NCBI RefSeq assembly: GCF_005405105.1
Contig: NZ_BJDK01000032.1
Coordinates: forward strand, 1 to 42,632
Source of the DNA: Lactiplantibacillus dongliensis
GTDB lineage: Bacteria > Bacillota > Bacilli > Lactobacillales > Lactobacillaceae
Length of the DNA stretch: 42,632 bases
Reading direction: 5' to 3'
Positions 26,046 through 33,880 of the stretch are shown here, piece after piece. A program made the translations under genes and the position numbers. Every line of letters starts with the position of its first letter. Positions within the stretch are counted from its first letter, which is position 1. The notes beneath the pieces are model-generated. The model did not search any database. It was not told where the DNA came from and was given only the letters and a program-made list of their open reading frames with translations.

Positions 26046-26480
26046 ATGAATCAAGTTAAAGTGATCCGTCAACGGTATCAGATGAAGCGACCAGATTTTG
26101 CGGCGCTACTCGGTGTGTCGGTGCGTACCTTGGAAGGTTGGGAAAGTGGTCGGTTTACTCCCAGCGGCGCGGCCAAAAAATTGTTGCAAGTCATCGGTGC
26201 TAGTCACGAAGCGTTCGCGCAATTGCAACGTTTCAAAGGAGAAAGTCAAATGATTGAATTGGAACGAGATCCAGAAGCCCTGACGATCATGGGGGTACCG
26301 TTTGCAAGCCCAAAAGCTTATCAAGCGGCTGTAAATGCGATTGCTAATAACATGTTTGAGGGTTATGTTCCCACTGTGGAAGATGTTCGCCACTTGGTGG
26401 ATGATGCCCAAAGTCCAATTGATCCACGTGAGATTTTAAAGCAAGTCGAAGCCGAAGAACATGTGGTGACGCATGACTAA
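26046..26480 (+). CDS. HTH antitoxin of a Fic toxin, with VbhA-like inhibitory segment
   Basis: 144 residues. N-terminal Xre HTH (~14-50: RPDFAALLGVSVRTLEGWES). After a linker, residues 92-125 read YQAAVNAIANNMFEGYVPTV, matching the VbhA-type antitoxin helix that plugs class I Fic enzymes; the NNMFEG site (101-106) takes the place of the inhibitory (S/T)xxxE(G/N) motif, with Asn in place of Ser/Thr and the key Glu kept. So one protein could both repress the operon and block AMPylation by contributing the Glu. The stop overlaps the fic start by 8 bases. The Glu assignment comes from motif comparison, not structure. Confidence 0.75.
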   Translation: MNQVKVIRQRYQMKRPDFAALLGVSVRTLEGWESGRFTPSGAAKKLLQVIGASHEAFAQLQRFKGESQMIELERDPEALTIMGVPFASPKAYQAAVNAIANNMFEGYVPTVEDVRHLVDDAQSPIDPREILKQVEAEEHVVTHD

Positions 26481-27081
26481 CAACTCAGCTTGGAATGCTT
26501 ATCTTCAACCAAATGGGGTACTGAAAAATCTATTAGAGATTGAAGATGTTGATAAGTTAGCTAAGGTTGAGTATCGAACAACGATGGCTCGGCAAGATTA
26601 TTTAGAACAGCAACATTTCTCACTACCGAATGGCTATCAAATTCGTGGTGAAAGTATTGATGATGTGTTACAAATTCACGGTTTTTTATTTGATGGACTC
26701 TATTCTTGGGCTGGTAAGTACCGTAATGTCGATATGATGAAAGGCCAGACGTCATTTTTAGAAGCACAGTTTATTGGCGTTGCCCAAGGGGAACTAAATC
26801 GTGAATTAGCGGAACTCGCAACGGTGAGGCGTGGTGATAAAGCACGACTGGCGCACTGGCTTGGCCAGGTAATTTCAGATTTTAATTATATGCATCCGTT
26901 TCGGGAAGGGAATGGTCGCACGCAACGGGTCTGGGCGTTAGCGTTGGCCTACGAAAAAGGATTCAAGTTTAACTTGGTTCCGGATCAGGCGATGTACGAC
27001 GCTTATTTACAGGCTAGCATTGAAGATGATGCTGGCATGATGCAACATGTTTTTGAAGTCTATTTAGAACCACTTGATTAA
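26473..27081 (+). CDS. fic: Fic-domain AMP-transferase toxin
   Basis: 202 residues. The catalytic loop HPFREGNGRTQR at 141-152 is an intact HPFx(D/E)GNGRxxR motif, so the enzyme should transfer AMP (or another NMP) to a target hydroxyl. Upstream are the IHGFLFDGLYSWAGKYR helix and the target-docking flap MMKGQTSFLEAQFI. There is no internal inhibitory helix at either end, so it is class I, held in check by a separate antitoxin: the gene right before it. Targets of class I Fic toxins such as VbhT are topoisomerases; the target here is unknown. A shared convergent terminator follows. Confidence 0.9.
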   Translation: MTNNSAWNAYLQPNGVLKNLLEIEDVDKLAKVEYRTTMARQDYLEQQHFSLPNGYQIRGESIDDVLQIHGFLFDGLYSWAGKYRNVDMMKGQTSFLEAQFIGVAQGELNRELAELATVRRGDKARLAHWLGQVISDFNYMHPFREGNGRTQRVWALALAYEKGFKFNLVPDQAMYDAYLQASIEDDAGMMQHVFEVYLEPLD

Positions 27082-27084
27082 TCG

Positions 27085-27123
27085 AACAGCCCCGTTGCCA
27101 TCAATTGGTAACGGGGCTGTTTG
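27085..27123. terminator. Bidirectional terminator between fic and lysR
   Basis: 12-pair arms AACAGCCCCGTT / AACGGGGCTGTT, with a further CCA/TGG pairing inside. Both the convergent genes end here. Confidence 0.85.
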
Positions 27124-27128
27124 GGCAA

Positions 27129-28022
27129 TTATTCTGGTTCACTAGCCGTTAAAAAATTAACTAGATCAGCCATCAACTGACTACCGGCACGCTGTGGATA
27201 AATGAATTGTAACTGGCTGAATACTGGAATCGGTAATGAGCGCATCACGAATTGGTCATTCATAAAGGGGGCTGCTGAGCGTTTGAATAATAGTGTTACA
27301 TTTTGACTATTAGCTAAAGTTGCCATTAATGTTTCAATATGCGTACTTTCAAAGAAAATATTTGGTTTCAAGTTTTGTCGTGTGAATAACGACATGATCA
27401 GCTCGTAGACCCCGGAACCAGCTGGCAAGCTGACGAGTGATTGATGAGCGAGCTCGTGTAGTCGAATGGTCGGTTGCTGAGCCAATGGGTGGTTAACCGG
27501 TAAGATGATTTTGAGTTCGTCACTTAACAAGGGCTGCTTTTGAAAGTCGGTTGGTTGTAACGCGCTGGTCTGGGTATCACGAATAATCGCCGCTTGAAAT
27601 TCACCGGCTAACAAACGGGCTAAAACGTGATTGCCTTCGTCTTCAATTAACGTTAAGGCGACATCGGCGTGGTTACTGTTAAAGGTCGCAATCTTAGGTG
27701 CTAGATGATATTGGCTAGAGACTGGAATAGCCCCGATAGTCAGTTGGCTAAGTGTTGACGGTCGGTTGGGCGCTAAGGCCTGCATCATAGCTTCATAGTC
27801 GGCAATCATTTTTAAGGCATGCTGATAAAACGTTTCACCAGCGGGGGTAATCTGTAGGCGCCGTTTATTGTAGGTATTGAGGAGTTGAATATTTAGCTCG
27901 CTTTCAATGGCCCGCATCCGCTTTGAAAGTTCAGATTGTGACATATGCAGTTCAACGGCCGCGTTCGAAATATGGCGCAATTCATACACCATAATGTAGG
28001 CCTGGATATCATTAATCGTCAA
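27129..28022 (-). CDS. LysR-family transcriptional regulator
   Basis: 297 residues. N-terminal winged HTH: ISNAAVELHMSQSELSKRMRAIESEL (~18-45), then the LTIGAIPVSS start of the periplasmic-binding-like effector domain at ~93 and the LPAGSGVYELI segment near 203. Standard length. The small membrane gene at 28233 is divergent, the usual place for a LysR target. LysR proteins near lpdC in L. plantarum control gallate genes, but the distance and the intervening Fic operon make a link to lpdC here only a possibility. Confidence 0.85.
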   Translation of the reverse strand: MTINDIQAYIMVYELRHISNAAVELHMSQSELSKRMRAIESELNIQLLNTYNKRRLQITPAGETFYQHALKMIADYEAMMQALAPNRPSTLSQLTIGAIPVSSQYHLAPKIATFNSNHADVALTLIEDEGNHVLARLLAGEFQAAIIRDTQTSALQPTDFQKQPLLSDELKIILPVNHPLAQQPTIRLHELAHQSLVSLPAGSGVYELIMSLFTRQNLKPNIFFESTHIETLMATLANSQNVTLLFKRSAAPFMNDQFVMRSLPIPVFSQLQFIYPQRAGSQLMADLVNFLTASEPE

Positions 28023-28232
28023 AAATTGTCACCGCTTTCGTTGAAAGATTGTTAAGTTAATTTCTATTCTAACACCGGATTTTAGTCGCGTCTGGCGGTG
28101 GTCAATTTATTAATAAGAAATCGCTAAAATCGGCCGCTTTTTAGCCGGAAAAACTTGATTGGCCGGGGCGGCTGGTCCACAATAAACGTGGTTTGAGAGA
28201 CCGATTAAAATACGTTTAAGGAGTTGAGTTTG

Positions 28233-28427
28233 ATGATTGCGACTAGTTTAGCTTTCTTAGTAGTTTTAGTAATTGGCATCTTGTTGAGTGGGGTCTTCTT
28301 CCGATATATGGACGCTGGTGCTGGCGTGTCGTTCGGCTCGATTAAGCTCGGCGATTTACGGACTGAATTCTTAAATATTGCCTTGATGGTTGGGTTATTA
28401 TTATGGGCATTGATGTTGATTCATTAA
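28233..28427 (+). CDS. Small two-helix membrane protein
   Basis: 64 residues, ATG 28233 with AAGGAG 8 bases before. Helix 1 MIATSLAFLVVLVIGILLSGVFF, a short loop YMDAGAGVSFGSIKLGDLRTEF, helix 2 LNIALMVGLLLWALMLIH. Found divergent from lysR and probably its target. Function unknown; the conserved-looking Gly-rich loop suggests a defined fold rather than a random ORF. It has its own terminator. Confidence 0.65.
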   Translation: MIATSLAFLVVLVIGILLSGVFFRYMDAGAGVSFGSIKLGDLRTEFLNIALMVGLLLWALMLIH

Positions 28428-28443
28428 TTTAGCAATTATTAGG

Positions 28444-28477
28444 TCGCGTGGCTCGAAACTTGAGTCACGCGATTTTT
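28444..28477 (+). terminator. Terminator after small membrane protein
   Basis: TCGCGTGGCTC / GAGTCACGCGA stem with G-U pair, T5. Confidence 0.85.
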
Positions 28478-28610
28478 GTGTCGACACGCGGCTGAATGCT
28501 TGCGTTGACAGGCCTAAACTCGCTATAGTGTTACTATGATTGATTTTTTAGCTGAGTTAAAAGTTGAAACTTGGTATACTGGATTGTTAGCAATTAACTG
28601 ATAGTTGTCA

Positions 28611-28759
28611 CTCTGGTTGGTCCAGCATCGGCTGGAACGTGGTGGCCGCGTTTATGAGCCTCAAAAGCGGTCTCATAAGCCGGGCTTTGACTAACTCGAG
28701 AAAATCACTCGACTAAGTTAAACGACACCACTGAGCCAATGTTGGCCCGCCCGGCGTTA
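28611..28759. repeat. Cloverleaf-forming intergenic repeat, copy B
   Basis: About 149 bp, the reverse complement counterpart of the element at 4428-4575, with most bases kept. Shared pieces are GGCTGGAACGTGGTGGCCGC, GTCTCATAAGCCGGGCTTTG and GACACCACTGAGCCAATG. Differences between the copies fall on both sides of the inner stems (TTATGAG/CTCATAA here, TTGCGAG/CTCGCAA there), preserving pairing. It lies 59 bases before copy C, upstream of dus. Confidence 0.75.
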
Positions 28760-28817
28760 AATCGCGTTTATTTATCGGTTAGTGAGCATTCAATTAATGC
28801 GTGCCGCTTAGCCGAGA

Positions 28818-28954
28818 GGTTGGTTGCTAAAATGCTCAGCCGTGTCGTTGCCCTTAGCCCGGTGGTTTTTCCGAGCTTAGGGCAAGGCCAGTTTTGAAGA
28901 CCGTTTTTTGGCTTCGAAATGGCCCATGGCGTTCCAGCATTTTAGCAACCAACC
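28818..28954. repeat. Cloverleaf-forming intergenic repeat, copy C
   Basis: 137 bp bounded by perfect 19-base inverted repeats GGTTGGTTGCTAAAATGCT / its complement. Inside are two hairpins: TTGCCCTTAGCCCGG with CCGAGCTTAGGGCAA around a TGGTTTTT loop, and GGCCAGTTTTGAAGACC with GGCTTCGAAATGGCC. Same architecture as A and B with a different sequence in the outer arms. No frame is open through it. Together B and C fill most of the 28428-29020 gap. Confidence 0.75.
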
Positions 28955-29020
28955 GGCAGGCAACAAATATCAACTAGCCTCGGACTTAATGAACTTAATT
29001 TTTGAATGGAGATGATGGAT

Positions 29021-30016
29021 GTGGTCCAGTCAGCTTACTGGCAACGCATTGCCACTCAAGCACAACAGGAGCAACGGCCATTTTTTAGTTTGGCCCCGAT
29101 GGAAGCCGTGACCGGTTCCGTCTTTCGGCGCGTTGTGATGCGCGCAGCGGCTCCCGATAATTTTTATACTGAATTTACGAATGCTTTGAGTATTACTCAC
29201 CCGAAAGCCAAGTTCACAACGCGCGGTCGCTTATATATTGACCCTAATGAACAGCCGAAACCGATTGTTCAGCTTTGGGGGAATAGTGGTGAAGACTTTA
29301 CCAAAGCGGCGCAGGAAGTCCAACGTCAAGGGTACGAAGCCATTGATATTAACATGGGCTGTCCTGATATGGCGGTGATTAAGAATCATAGCGGTAGTGA
29401 CCTGATTCGGCATTTTGACCGGGCTAAGGCCGTCATTGATGGGGCCCGTCAGTCGGATTTGCCGGTTAGTGTTAAGACTCGGTTAGGGTTCGATGACTTG
29501 AACGAATACGAAACGTGGATTCCATTCTTATTAAAAGAACAGGTGCCGGTCTTAACCGTACACGTGCGGACGCGTGCGGAGATGAGTAAGGTGCCCGCCC
29601 ATTATGAATTAATCGATAATTTAATTCAGATGCGTGATACTTTGGCACCGGACACCTTGTTACAAATTAATGGCGATATTGCTGACTATCAGGCGGGGCT
29701 TAAGTTAGCGCAAGCCCATCCTGGGGTCGATGGGATTATGATTGGCCGCGGTATCTTTACAAATCCATACGCCTTTGAAAAGGTCCCACAGCAACATTCG
29801 ACCCATGAATTGTTGGAACTATTACGTTATCAACTTGATCTTTATGACCAATTTGTCGCTATGGGGATTCAAGGCCATTTTGCCCCGCTGCAACGGTTCT
29901 TTAAGATTTACGTGCGCGGCATGCGCCATGCGGCTGAGATTCGCAACGACCTGATGCAGACCCAAACGACTGACGAAGTCCGCGCCATTATTGATAAACT
30001 TGAAGCTGAGCTGTAA
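29021..30016 (+). CDS. dus: tRNA-dihydrouridine synthase
   Basis: About 331 residues. It reduces specific uridines of the tRNA D-loop with FMN and NADPH. LAPMEAVTGSVFRRV at the N-terminus (FMN site), INMGCP with the catalytic Cys (~114), KTRLGF, LTVHVRTR, INGDI and GIMIGRGIFTNPYAF (phosphate site). The start is uncertain: GGAG at 29008-29011 best fits the GTG at 29021, but ATG 29006, 29012 and 29015 are in frame or near. It diverges from the typical DusB beside lysS (the HSGSDL segment is unusual), so I do not give a subfamily. Monocistronic, after the repeat cluster. Confidence 0.85.
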   Translation: MVQSAYWQRIATQAQQEQRPFFSLAPMEAVTGSVFRRVVMRAAAPDNFYTEFTNALSITHPKAKFTTRGRLYIDPNEQPKPIVQLWGNSGEDFTKAAQEVQRQGYEAIDINMGCPDMAVIKNHSGSDLIRHFDRAKAVIDGARQSDLPVSVKTRLGFDDLNEYETWIPFLLKEQVPVLTVHVRTRAEMSKVPAHYELIDNLIQMRDTLAPDTLLQINGDIADYQAGLKLAQAHPGVDGIMIGRGIFTNPYAFEKVPQQHSTHELLELLRYQLDLYDQFVAMGIQGHFAPLQRFFKIYVRGMRHAAEIRNDLMQTQTTDEVRAIIDKLEAEL

Positions 30017-30097
30017 ACGGCTAACTTGCTGAATAAGTTGAAATAGGTTATCCTTTAATATGTAATGACAAATTAAAATTAAAGAGGGCTATTAAAC

Positions 30098-30940
30098 ATG
30101 GAAAAGATTACTTTGAATAATGGCGTTAAAATTCCCCAATTAGGACTGGGCGTCTTTAAAGTCGCTGACGATCAAACCTTAACTGATTCGATCAACGCAG
30201 CGTTGGCAGCTGGTTATCGGCATTTCGATACGGCTAAAATCTATCATAATGAAGACGGCGTGGGCACCGCGTTAGCCAATGCGGACGTCAAGCGTGAAGA
30301 GTTATTTGTGACATCTAAATTATGGGATAATGTGACGACTTACGATGAGACGAAGCGGGCTTTTGAAGCCAGTTTGAAACGATTGAAGCTGGATTACTTG
30401 GATATGTACTTAATTCATTGGCCTAGTGCTGGCTATAATGAAAAGTGGCGGGCAATGGAAGACTTGTACCACGATGGCTTGATTAAAGCGATTGGGGTCT
30501 CAAACTTTGAAGCCAACCATTTGGAAAAGCTACTCACTACGGCCAAAGTCGTACCGGTGGTGGATCAGATTGAAACGCATCCATACTTCCAACAAACAGC
30601 TTTGCATGCCTTGTTGCATGATTTAGATATTCGTCATGAAGCTTGGGGTCCACTCGGCCAAGGCAAGAGCGATGTCTTGACGAATCCGGTACTAGCCGAG
30701 ATTGCGGCGGCCCATCATAAGTCAACGGCCCAAGTGATTTTACGTTGGCACCTTCAACGCGGTGAAATCGTGATTCCTAAATCAATTCACCAGAAGCGCA
30801 TTGAACAAAATATCGATGTCTTTGATTTTAAGTTAACGGCGGCCGACATGTTAGCCATTGCCGGTTTAAATAAAGATCAACGAGGCTCGTCTGACCCTCA
30901 AGATGAGGCTTGGTTAGCCAAGTCAACGACTATGGAATAG
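30098..30940 (+). CDS. Aldo/keto reductase (AKR5-like, 2,5-diketogluconate reductase type)
   Basis: 280 residues, NADPH-dependent carbonyl reduction in a TIM barrel. The catalytic tetrad is in place: D44 and Y49 in HFDTAKIYHNE, K74 in FVTSKLW, H107 in YLIHWP. GVSNFEANHLEKLL and the C-terminal IPKSIHQKRIEQN cofactor loop are also typical. Substrate unknown; lactobacilli hold several such enzymes for methylglyoxal and sugar ketones. GAGGG ribosome site before the ATG. Terminator follows. Confidence 0.9.
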   Translation: MEKITLNNGVKIPQLGLGVFKVADDQTLTDSINAALAAGYRHFDTAKIYHNEDGVGTALANADVKREELFVTSKLWDNVTTYDETKRAFEASLKRLKLDYLDMYLIHWPSAGYNEKWRAMEDLYHDGLIKAIGVSNFEANHLEKLLTTAKVVPVVDQIETHPYFQQTALHALLHDLDIRHEAWGPLGQGKSDVLTNPVLAEIAAAHHKSTAQVILRWHLQRGEIVIPKSIHQKRIEQNIDVFDFKLTAADMLAIAGLNKDQRGSSDPQDEAWLAKSTTME

Positions 30941-30948
30941 GCCTCATT

Positions 30949-30997
30949 AACGCAGCTTACTAGTGACGTAAAGTCATTGATAAGCTGCGTTTTTTTC
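30949..30997 (+). terminator. Terminator after aldo/keto reductase
   Basis: AACGCAGCTTA / TAAGCTGCGTT stem, long loop, run of seven T. Confidence 0.8.
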
Positions 30998-31109
30998 TAA
31001 AAAGTTAAGAGCGTTCTAACTTGAACTGAAACGTTGGGCTTCGATATACTAATGGTGAACCAGTGACTGATCTAGACTTAATGAACAGCTATTATGAGGG
31101 GGAATTAGC

Positions 31110-31319
31110 TTGGTAGTTAATCATCAGAGACACCGTTTCACTGCTGCGAATGGGGTTTTTAAAGCTTGGCTGAAGACGAGCTTTATTAGTGCCACTGCTC
31201 AGTTGAGTCAACTGGCGAGTTGGGGCTTAACCAGGTCGCGGCCGAAGCTGGTCCTGGTACCTGCACGTTTGATCTTGAAACCGCCTCGAGATTGCGGGAA
31301 GCACTTAATAGAAGATTGA
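31110..31319 (+). pseudogene. Doubtful short gene or gene relic
   Basis: TTG 31110 follows GAGGGGG by 7 bases, and a perfect terminator lies 6 bases after the TGA, so a transcript with a translated start is likely. The 69-residue product resembles nothing I know. From ~31215 another frame reads protein-like (LNQVAAEAGPGTCTFDLETA, then SRLREALN), which suggests a frameshifted or decayed gene. I see no other gene in 30998-31442. Confidence 0.3.
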
Positions 31320-31324
31320 GAGTT

Positions 31325-31360
31325 AGCGATTTAACGAGTTTTTCGTTAAATCGCTTTTTA
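31325..31360. terminator. Strong hairpin terminator
   Basis: Perfect 12-pair arms AGCGATTTAACG / CGTTAAATCGCT, then T5. Its transcript can only be that of the doubtful gene at 31110. Confidence 0.8.
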
Positions 31361-31442
31361 AGCACCAGTTGGTAGATTGACAAGTGTGATAGAAACCGCT
31401 ATCATTTAATATGTAATAACTTATTAAACGGAGGTCTTTAAA

Positions 31443-32180
31443 ATGCCAGCCTATACAATTGATGATTTTTCACGGATGATTGACCATACGAACCTACATG
31501 CCGATGCGTCCGCTGATGATATGAAAAAACTCTGTGATGAAGCTAAGCAGTATCACTTTAAGATGGTGGCGATTAACCAGGTTCAATCTAAATTATGTTC
31601 AGCCTTACTTAAGGGGACCGATATTGGTACTGGGGCAGCCATCAGCTTTCCACTCGGCCAGACAAGTATTGAATCCAAGGAATTCGATACCCAAGATGCT
31701 ATTAAGAATGGGGCCAATGAAATTGATTATGTGATTAACATTACCGAATTGAAGAATGGTAATTATGATTACATCAAGGATGAGATGACCCGGATTGTGG
31801 CGATTTGTCGCCAATCCGGGGTACCTTGCAAAGTTATCTTTGAAAATTGTTATTTAACGACTGACGAAACCAAAAAAGTTGCGGAGATCGCGAAGGCAGT
31901 CCGGCCTGACTTCATTAAGACAGCGACTGGCTTTGGCACTGGTGGTGCAACGGTCGCCGATGTGAAGTTAATGAAATCAGTTGTCGGCAATGCTGTTAAA
32001 GTGAAGGCGGCGGGCGGTATTCGCAATTCAGATGACTTCTTAGCCATGATTCAAGCCGGGGCTGATCGGATCGGCTGCAGTGCCGGGATTAAGATTATTG
32101 AAGCCTTAAAAGAACGGTTCCGGGTGGATCAGATCGACCACATTGAGATTGACCGGCCGTATCCTAAAATCACACAGTAA
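31443..32180 (+). CDS. deoC: Deoxyribose-phosphate aldolase
   Basis: 245 residues. Cleaves 2-deoxyribose 5-phosphate to acetaldehyde and glyceraldehyde 3-phosphate in nucleoside catabolism. Class I residues: D95 in NEIDYVIN, Schiff-base K159 in FIKTATGF, K188 in [15 protein letters not shown] before the ATG. It is somewhat longer than the short ~220-residue lactobacillar DeoC and sits apart from the usual deo operon genes, but a GntR regulator follows that may control it. Confidence 0.9.
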   Translation: MPAYTIDDFSRMIDHTNLHADASADDMKKLCDEAKQYHFKMVAINQVQSKLCSALLKGTDIGTGAAISFPLGQTSIESKEFDTQDAIKNGANEIDYVINITELKNGNYDYIKDEMTRIVAICRQSGVPCKVIFENCYLTTDETKKVAEIAKAVRPDFIKTATGFGTGGATVADVKLMKSVVGNAVKVKAAGGIRNSDDFLAMIQAGADRIGCSAGIKIIEALKERFRVDQIDHIEIDRPYPKITQ

Positions 32181-32188
32181 TTAAGCAA

Positions 32189-32220
32189 GGTCATCGTTTG
32201 ATTTAGGCGATGACCGTTTT
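32189..32220 (+). terminator. Terminator after deoC
   Basis: GGTCATCG / CGATGACC stem followed by GTTTT. Confidence 0.7.
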
Positions 32221-32266
32221 ATGTTATGATGATACATCATGACAAAATGCAGAAGGGGGCGGTCGG

Positions 32267-32986
32267 ATGACTGAGTTAGCGAAGCATAAACAAATTGAAT
32301 TGGATTTATTGAAGAAGCTTAAAGATGGGACCTATCCACCGCAGACCTTGATTCCTAGAGAAGTCGACTTAATGGCGCACTATCAAGTCAGTCGGCCGAC
32401 CGTGCGTCAGGCGATTCAATCGCTGGTTGACCAGGGCTGGCTTGAAAAGCGTAAGCGCCGGGGCACCATGGTTAAAGCAAGAAAGATCGCGCAAGCCTTT
32501 ACCCAAGTTATTGAGGGTTACAATGATGAAATGCAAAGTAAAGGCCTTAAGCCGCAGACGAAAGTGCTCTTGTTTCAAGCTGAGACAGCCACCGCGGAAG
32601 TCGCTGAACAATTGGGGTTAACTGTTGGCGCGCCGGTCTACAAGTTGGTCCGGTTACGGTATGCTAATCAGCAGCCAATCGTTTTACTGACCAGTTATCT
32701 GCCAGGCACGGCGTTAGTTGATCCGGCCACAGTTGATTTTACCCAAATGTCGTTATATGCAACGTTGAAGCAGGCGGGCTTGGATGTGACGCGTGTTCGG
32801 CGGCGATTAGACGTGTTAACGGCCGATGAAACGACGGCTGATTTGTTGAACGTGGCGACGGGGGCCCCGTTATTCTACTTTCATACGCAAGGGTTAACGG
32901 CCGCGGAGGTGCCCGTTGAGTATTCGATTGCGAAATATCGGGGCGATGTGAATACCTTTGTGATGGATCTCAAGCGGGAAGATTGA
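32267..32986 (+). CDS. GntR/HutC-family regulator with UTRA domain
   Basis: 239 residues. N-terminal winged HTH: QTLIPREVDLMAHYQVSRPTVRQAIQSLVDQGWLEKRKRRGT (the PRE..L...Y.VSR.TVR.A core at ~30-60). The C-terminal UTRA ligand domain runs ~80-235 (VYKLVRLRYANQQPI, SLYATLKQAGLDVTR, PVEYSIAKYRGD). Such proteins answer to sugar phosphates or related effectors. It lies 86 bases after deoC in the same direction and may regulate it; the ligand is unknown. Confidence 0.85.
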   Translation: MTELAKHKQIELDLLKKLKDGTYPPQTLIPREVDLMAHYQVSRPTVRQAIQSLVDQGWLEKRKRRGTMVKARKIAQAFTQVIEGYNDEMQSKGLKPQTKVLLFQAETATAEVAEQLGLTVGAPVYKLVRLRYANQQPIVLLTSYLPGTALVDPATVDFTQMSLYATLKQAGLDVTRVRRRLDVLTADETTADLLNVATGAPLFYFHTQGLTAAEVPVEYSIAKYRGDVNTFVMDLKRED

Positions 32987-33022
32987 CGGCGGTTAACTTT
33001 CGTGCTAAATTTAAAAATGACT

Positions 33023-33057
33023 AGTGGTCAATTTAGCTAAGTTGATCACTTTTTTTG
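33023..33057 (+). terminator. Terminator after gntR
   Basis: AGTGGTCAA / TTGATCACT stem with one G-U pair, T7. Confidence 0.75.
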
Positions 33058-33087
33058 ACTGAAAAAAAGCGATAATGGAGGTGCGGT

Positions 33088-33750
33088 ATGGTTAATAGTC
33101 TGACGCAACAGCAAAAGCAAGACCGTGCGCAACGGATTGGTGACGCGGCGTTTGCGCTCTTTAGGACGCAATCGTTTGGCAAGATTACGATGGCGGCGGT
33201 TGCGAAACAGGCGGGCGTCTCTAAGGGAACGTTATTTAATTACTTTGAAAGTAAAGAAAGTTTATTTATGACGATCTTGCTGGATGGCTATCACCAGTAC
33301 TTTGACCAGTTGATTGCGCAGATTAACCAGCGACCGACCTTTGACTTAGCCGACTTTGTGACATTACTGCTGACAGAGACTGGCAACTTGATTGATCATC
33401 ATAGTTTATTGGTTCGGCTGAATGCCTTACGCGGCCCCATCTTAGAGCGGGGTGCGAACATGAGTCAGACGATTACTCATCGCCAGAGCTTTTATGCGAC
33501 GAGTGAACGCTTGGCGACAGCGATCCATCAACGGATTCCGAGCTTAAGTGTCGCTGAAATTAGTCAACTATTTATCGTTCAAACGGCGATGATCAGTGGG
33601 ATGATGAACTTATCCGGTCTTGATGAATTCAATCATCAACGGCTTTTTGATCATGACTTTGAGCATTTTAAGATACACTTGAAACCAGATACGGTCGCGA
33701 CTTTTCGGTATTACTTGCAGGGTAAGTACCCGGCCGTTCATTTAGAATAG
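33088..33750 (+). CDS. TetR-family regulator upstream of the LepA paralogue
   Basis: 220 residues. HTH at ~15-60: IGDAAFALFRTQSFGKITMAAVAKQA, GVSKGTLFNYFESKESLF. C-terminal ligand domain of the usual length. The stop is 9 bases before the TTG of the LepA-like gene, which uses a ribosome site that begins at this stop, so the two are one operon. The last ~290 bases, together with the start of lepA, are repeated in decayed form at 35572-35995. Why a TetR would govern a translation factor is unclear. Confidence 0.85.
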   Translation: MVNSLTQQQKQDRAQRIGDAAFALFRTQSFGKITMAAVAKQAGVSKGTLFNYFESKESLFMTILLDGYHQYFDQLIAQINQRPTFDLADFVTLLLTETGNLIDHHSLLVRLNALRGPILERGANMSQTITHRQSFYATSERLATAIHQRIPSLSVAEISQLFIVQTAMISGMMNLSGLDEFNHQRLFDHDFEHFKIHLKPDTVATFRYYLQGKYPAVHLE

Positions 33751-33880
33751 GAGCCTTTTTTGAAACCAACAAATATCCGCAATTTTGCGATTATCGCGCA
33801 TATTGATCATGGTAAATCAACCTTGGCCGATCAATTGATGGCTTTAACGCAAACGGTCAGTGAGCGGGACCAGCAAGCCC
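33464..33880 (+). repeat. Source copy of a tetR-lepA junction duplication
   Basis: This stretch, covering the tetR 3' end and lepA 5' end, matches 35572-35995 for about 420 bases. The match is high (roughly nine in ten) across the tetR part and weaker past the lepA start. Confidence 0.8.
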
